From Styela clava (Eukaryota; Chordata; Ascidiacea; Stolidobranchia; Styelidae): a stretch of DNA of 64,000 nucleotides. The stretch lies in NCBI RefSeq assembly GCF_964204865.1, contig NC_135252.1:23705383-23769382 (forward strand), given 5' to 3'. The position numbers and the translations under genes are program-made. Below are positions 60,799-64,000 of the stretch, in pieces. The notes beneath the pieces are model-generated. The model was given only the letters and a program-made list of their open reading frames with translations, was not told the origin of the DNA and did no database searches. Each line of letters opens with the position of its first letter. Position 1 is the stretch's first letter.

Positions 60799-61182
60799 TT
60801 ATGTCACGTTTGCCAGCGTCTCATAGCCTGGTATCCAGAAATTTGATATCAAAATAAGTTTGTCAACTAAACAACCCAGTCCTAAAACGTTTTCTTGTTT
60901 GACTTTATTTGAATCTATTGAGATAAATAAATAGACCTTGAAATGTATAGACCAGATTTCTAACAAGTGCCGATAGAAACTCAATTTTGATCCATTACAT
61001 ACAGAATTCCTATGTCCTACAAGAACTTGTGCCCTCATTTTATTGCATGGATAGCCTTCAACGTCTCCTAATAGGTGTTTAAATTTGACTGCAGACCATA
61101 AATTTTCTGAAATTTCTTTCGAAACTGTTTTACAAGCCTTATAGGCATTCAGTGTGTATTCATGGTTTGATAAAAATATCAA
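60799..61182 (-). CDS. Unidentified ORF, 127 codons, doubtful
   Basis: Open from ATG to stop, starting MIFLSNHEYTLNAYKACKTV. It has four internal Cys residues and no family signature, signal peptide or repeat that I recognise. It has no visible partner exons and lies opposite in strand to the receptor exons. It may be a chance ORF or a retroelement fragment. Confidence 0.2.
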   Translation of the reverse strand: MIFLSNHEYTLNAYKACKTVSKEISENLWSAVKFKHLLGDVEGYPCNKMRAQVLVGHRNSVCNGSKLSFYRHLLEIWSIHFKVYLFISIDSNKVKQENVLGLGCLVDKLILISNFWIPGYETLANVT

Positions 61183-61609
61183 TTGTTATAAAATGATTTT
61201 CGATTCCAGAATCTCGTTTTTTTTATTTTAACTGTAATATTCTGTGTGTTTACTGTTGTGTCGTGCCAGTAAATAGCTTTGCTACTCTCGTAGTGGTTCG
61301 GTCATCGCGAGTGAGAAATTACCATCATGCTAGTATTGTATGGTACTACTGTCGGGCAAGGTAGCTGCCATCGAGATAGTAATTTTATTTACTATTTTAA
61401 GGTAAAAAATATTACTACTGGTAGTATTTTAGTAGTAAAAAAGTAATATTTTTTACAGTTTTATATTAATTTTTTGTTACCATCAATCTCTGTAAATTTA
61501 CTGAAAATACTGTTAATAATACTACTGATTGGGCCTGTAAATTTTTTTACATGAGCCAGTATTTTTGCTGCCATTTTTTTTAGTAAATTTGGAAAAAAAA
61601 TTTTAACAG
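61183..61609. other. AT-rich probable intron with stem-loop
   Basis: Contains an inverted repeat GTAAAAAATATTACT (61402 on) with its complement ending at 61456. It ends in an A/T tract and TTTTAACAG, the acceptor used for the exon at 61610. Confidence 0.5.
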
Positions 61610-61810
61610 AGTAGAAACCCCGACCCTACTTTCAACCAATCGTATCGCTCCAACTACCCAGACAAACAAACCAAACCAGACGACCTTTAACCCGGTCTCC
61701 ACTAAATCAGACTCCAGCATCCCTCTCACTACGATTTTTATAGTAGTTGGATCTGTGATAGTATTAGTAATAGCTGTTGCAATTGGAGTTGTCGTTTATT
61801 GGAAAAAGAG
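61610..61810 (+). CDS. Transmembrane exon of a putative single-pass receptor
   Basis: Bounded by a TTTTAACAG acceptor and an AAGAG/GTGAAA donor, 201 bases with no stop. One base completes the previous codon and two start the next. It encodes a 40-residue Thr/Ser/Pro/Asn-rich stalk (VETPTLLSTNRIAPTTQTNK...), then a strong transmembrane helix (TIFIVVGSVIVLVIAVAIGV), then YWKK as a positive stop-transfer. This is the layout of a type I membrane protein just outside and across the membrane. The ectodomain exons are not recognisable between the array and this exon, so I cannot name the family. Confidence 0.7.
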
Positions 61811-61879
61811 GTGAAATGAATTTTCTGCACTCCTCCACCCACCTTTTATATCTCAACTAACCCTTAGTTTTCGTTGCAG
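61811..61879 (+). other. 69-base intron
   Basis: GTGAAA...TTTTCGTTGCAG with a pyrimidine-rich 3' end. Removing it keeps frame (AG+A = Arg). Confidence 0.7.
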
Positions 61880-62350
61880 ACAAGGCCACGAGGAAAGTAT
61901 TGCAATGTCGACCTCAATCCATGTGTACGCAGAGATTGGCGAACCGGTAGATGAGGAAGGATATCTGTCACCAATGTCAAACCCCAACATAATAATTCAA
62001 ATACCGAGTGTGGAGGAGGCTTACGCTGATCCTGATTATATTGTCCCAGACAATATTCCACCACTCCTATACCATATTTCATGTATGATAGTTTACAGCC
62101 ACCAAGAGCACCACCCAACCCTACTGTATCTTCAAATCCCCACTCTTCTCATCAAATACCAAGTGTCCAAGGCGTTTATGACGAACCCGATTATGCCCCA
62201 ACAGAAAATATCACTGCTCCGTCCATATACGATGATACTGGCCCACCAGATAATATCACTGCCCCGTCTATATACGATGATACTGCCCCACCTATATTCG
62301 ATGAAACTGCGACACCTATTACCCTCTCCGATTATGATGATATCATATAG
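61880..62350 (+). CDS. Cytoplasmic-tail exon(s) of the same receptor, with a frame problem
   Basis: Continues the frame of the transmembrane exon: QGHEESIAMSTSIHVYAEIG, then an acidic tail with Tyr motifs (VYAEI, EGYLSP, AYADPDYI). At about 62043-62098 the likely frame changes. From there the sensible frame reads PPRAPPNPT, then IPSVQGVYDEPDYAPTENI and a tandem NITAPSIYDDT repeat, ending at TAG 62348-62350. Two readings fit: a 56-base GT-AG intron at 62043-62098 (phase 0, weak donor GTCCCA, acceptor TTTACAG) or a one-base frameshift near 62060. The repeated IPSVxxxYxxPDY motif on both sides shows that both frames belong to one tail. The tyrosines suggest phosphotyrosine signalling; this is inference. 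Confidence 0.6.
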
Positions 62351-63080
62351 ACGTAATTGCTTCTTCTGTAGAATTCAGTAACTATGAAAATCCCCTGTTA
62401 GGAAGAACTTTATTTAAAAAGTGTAGAAAATGTGTGTCTTACTTCTTTTATGTCATGTAATCACAATTTAAATTTTTCATCGATAATTTGATGAGGTATT
62501 TTGTTCATTTCAATCTCTGTGATTTACAGAGTATTTCAACCATGACTAAACAATTACTGACATTGAGCTTTTAGAAGAATTAATTTTTGAATTATGTTAC
62601 ACGTTACGAGTCAAACAAATTCTTGTATTGCTAAAACTGGGTCGCCTGAAAATCCTTTTGGGTTACTTTTTTCAACAAAATTCTAAAATTTATGGATTTT
62701 TTTTCTAGTAATTACTTTGTTAATTTTTTATTTTATATATAAGCATCGCTCAGTAAATTTATATACATATGGAAAGCATCACGGCGTAAAACGTAAAAAC
62801 CTGGCGGCATCTTTTTTGCGAAGTGAAACCATACCGCTAGTTTGAAAACTTGCTCATGTCTGACAAGCGCAGCTTTCTCACTTTGAGATAAAAAAAAAAG
62901 TTAGAAGTTAATTGCATTCAATTATTTACTCCAATTTGCTGTTGTTTGTCTGTTTACTTTTTCTATTATTGTATGTCAGAGAACCAAAATAAATGATTGA
63001 TTGATTTGTGTTTGAAGTTCCACCCTTCTTCTTTACATCTGATTGCTTTTACTGCAGCAGTGTTTTTGTCATAAGATGTT
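62351..63080. other. 3' UTR-like and repeat-tail sequence
   Basis: AT-rich, no ORF. AATAAA at 62988-62993 is followed by TGATTGATTGATT, a tail seen on many invertebrate non-LTR retroelements and SINEs. It could instead be the receptor's polyadenylation signal. Confidence 0.45.
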
Positions 63081-63169
63081 TCAATCTTTAAGTCTGAATA
63101 AGGCTCTAAACTCGGTGAAGTGTTTCATTTGACTCCGAATAGCTGATTTCGCGGCCAAGTTGGGTATAA

Positions 63170-63590
63170 ATTTAGAATCTGACAATACCTTGACTAAACA
63201 GTTTGGCTCTGACAATGCATTAGCTAAACAAGTCGACTCCGACAAAGCCTTAGCTAAACAATTCGATTCGGACAACACTTTGGCTAATCAGTTTGACTCT
63301 GACAAATGCCTTGGCTAAACAGCTTGACTCGGACAAGACCTTGGCTAAACAATTCGACTCTGACAAGCCCTTGGCTAAACAGCTTGACTCGGACAAGACC
63401 TTGGCTAAACAGTTCGACTCTGACAATGCCTTGACTGAACGATTTGAGTCCGCCAAGGCCTTGGCTAAACAATGTCAATCCGACAAGGATCTGTTTTACA
63501 ATTTGACTCGAAAGAAGCCTTGGCTAAACAGCTTGACTCCAAAGAAGCCTTGGCTAAACAATTTGACTCAGACTCGGATACAAATTTCAA
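63170..63590 (+). repeat. 30-base coding-like minisatellite (DSDKTLAKQF repeat)
   Basis: About 14 units of GACAAGRCCTTGGCTAAACA plus a variable TTCGACTC part. In the plus strand each unit reads as a decapeptide like DSDKTLAKQF. The decapeptide phase shifts by +1 at about 63304-63310 (GACAAATGCC, one extra base) and returns at about 63490 (GACAAGGATCTGTTTTACAA, one base short), after which it ends FDSDSDTNFNS-stop at 63597. Whether it is translated is unknown; the minus strand is also open. Confidence 0.65.
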
Positions 63591-63689
63591 TTCCTAGCTT
63601 TAGACTTGCTGCTGCGTCTCAAATACCAGCGAAAAAACATCAAACTCTTGACTTTTCAGCCCTGCTTCGAATCAAGTTTTATTGAGTGT

Positions 63690-64000
63690 ATTTGTTTTAT
63701 TTCACATAATTAGATTTTGATTTTTTCATTGAAATTGAGTTAAATAATTTGTTCATTGTAAGCTTTGTGATTTCTAGAATAATCCAACCATATCCAACCT
63801 AATCAATTTGTCTTATCCATTCGCCAATTACCTTACTGAGTCGCCAACTGTCTCAGGGGTGAGTGAGAAAAAAAACATTTTTAACTTGTGTAACATTTTT
63901 AACTTTAAATAAAATATTCATACAAATGGCTTCCATAGGCGCCCGACAACCGTGACTATTCTCAATGCATTCCTGATAAGTGCGGCATGCCCGTAGTTAT
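63690..64000. other. No recognisable feature
   Basis: AT-rich sequence to the window end; no ORF, tRNA or repeat recognised. Confidence 0.5.

Noticed and set aside
61864-62118. Minus-strand ORF opposite the receptor exon
   Set aside because: It overlaps an exon pair whose splice phases agree, so it is a shadow.
62081-62381. Frame 1 continuation of the receptor tail to 62381
   Set aside because: After 62043 it loses the acidic tyrosine repeat character, which continues in the other frame.
63081-63478. Three minus-strand ORFs over the minisatellite
   Set aside because: A 30-base repeat without stops is open in several frames; no frame on this strand has an independent start or domain.

Overview
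The window is a eukaryotic, almost certainly animal, nuclear locus. About 59.15 kb of the 64 kb is one tandem array of RNA polymerase III tRNA genes, all on the minus strand, entered at base 1 inside a tRNA-Arg gene and ending near 59149. The remaining 4.85 kb is AT-rich ordinary sequence holding small DNA-transposon remnants, the 3' exons of a probable single-pass membrane receptor (short GT-AG introns) and a coding-like minisatellite. The nuclear A/B-box tRNA genes, oligo-T terminators, short introns and receptor-like tail fit an invertebrate metazoan. A tunicate is my guess, but nothing here proves it.

Array layout. The standard unit is about 1045 bases. Read left to right on the plus strand (genes are transcribed right to left) it holds: tRNA-Arg; a tRNA-Gly remnant that has lost its 3' end; a tRNA-Ser (slot A); a 43-base 5' half of tRNA-Arg; an intact tRNA-Gly(GCC); a second tRNA-Ser (slot B); a third tRNA-Ser (slot C). 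This is two diverged copies of an ancestral Arg-Gly-Ser triplet in which one copy lost Gly and the other lost Arg. I place 60 Arg loci (one cut by the window edge), 48 Gly loci and about 146 full-length Ser loci, plus the truncated ones. Slot C Ser, many Gly and some Arg copies are consensus-perfect. Slot A and B Ser copies carry a T-loop or 1:72 pair defect.

Two unit types exist. Type I has Arg(UCU) and Ser A(UGA). Type II, found from about 15.4 kb rightward, combines an Arg body with anticodon UUU (Lys; UUC or Glu in two copies), a Ser A copy with anticodon AGA, and usually a Gly gene without its near terminator. Short units (about 426, 488, 642 and 914 bases) come from recombination between Ser or Arg paralogues. 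Higher-order duplications have offsets of 4672, 3299/2254, 8566, 2147, 3991/4611 and 3138 bases.

A 2.06-kb hAT-like AT-rich element sits inside one tRNA-Ser gene (27402-29460), was copied with the array (35968-38026), and is present a third time in truncated form (39089-40173).

Right flank: a 65-base palindrome (59284-59348); a 131-base hAT-type MITE with an 8-base target duplication (60018-60148); an unidentified minus-strand ORF; receptor exons at 61610-61810 and 61880-62350; a retroelement-like tail near 62988; and a 30-base minisatellite at about 63170-63590. The many 67- and 73-codon plus-strand ORFs inside the array are antisense readings of tRNA genes and are not annotated as proteins.
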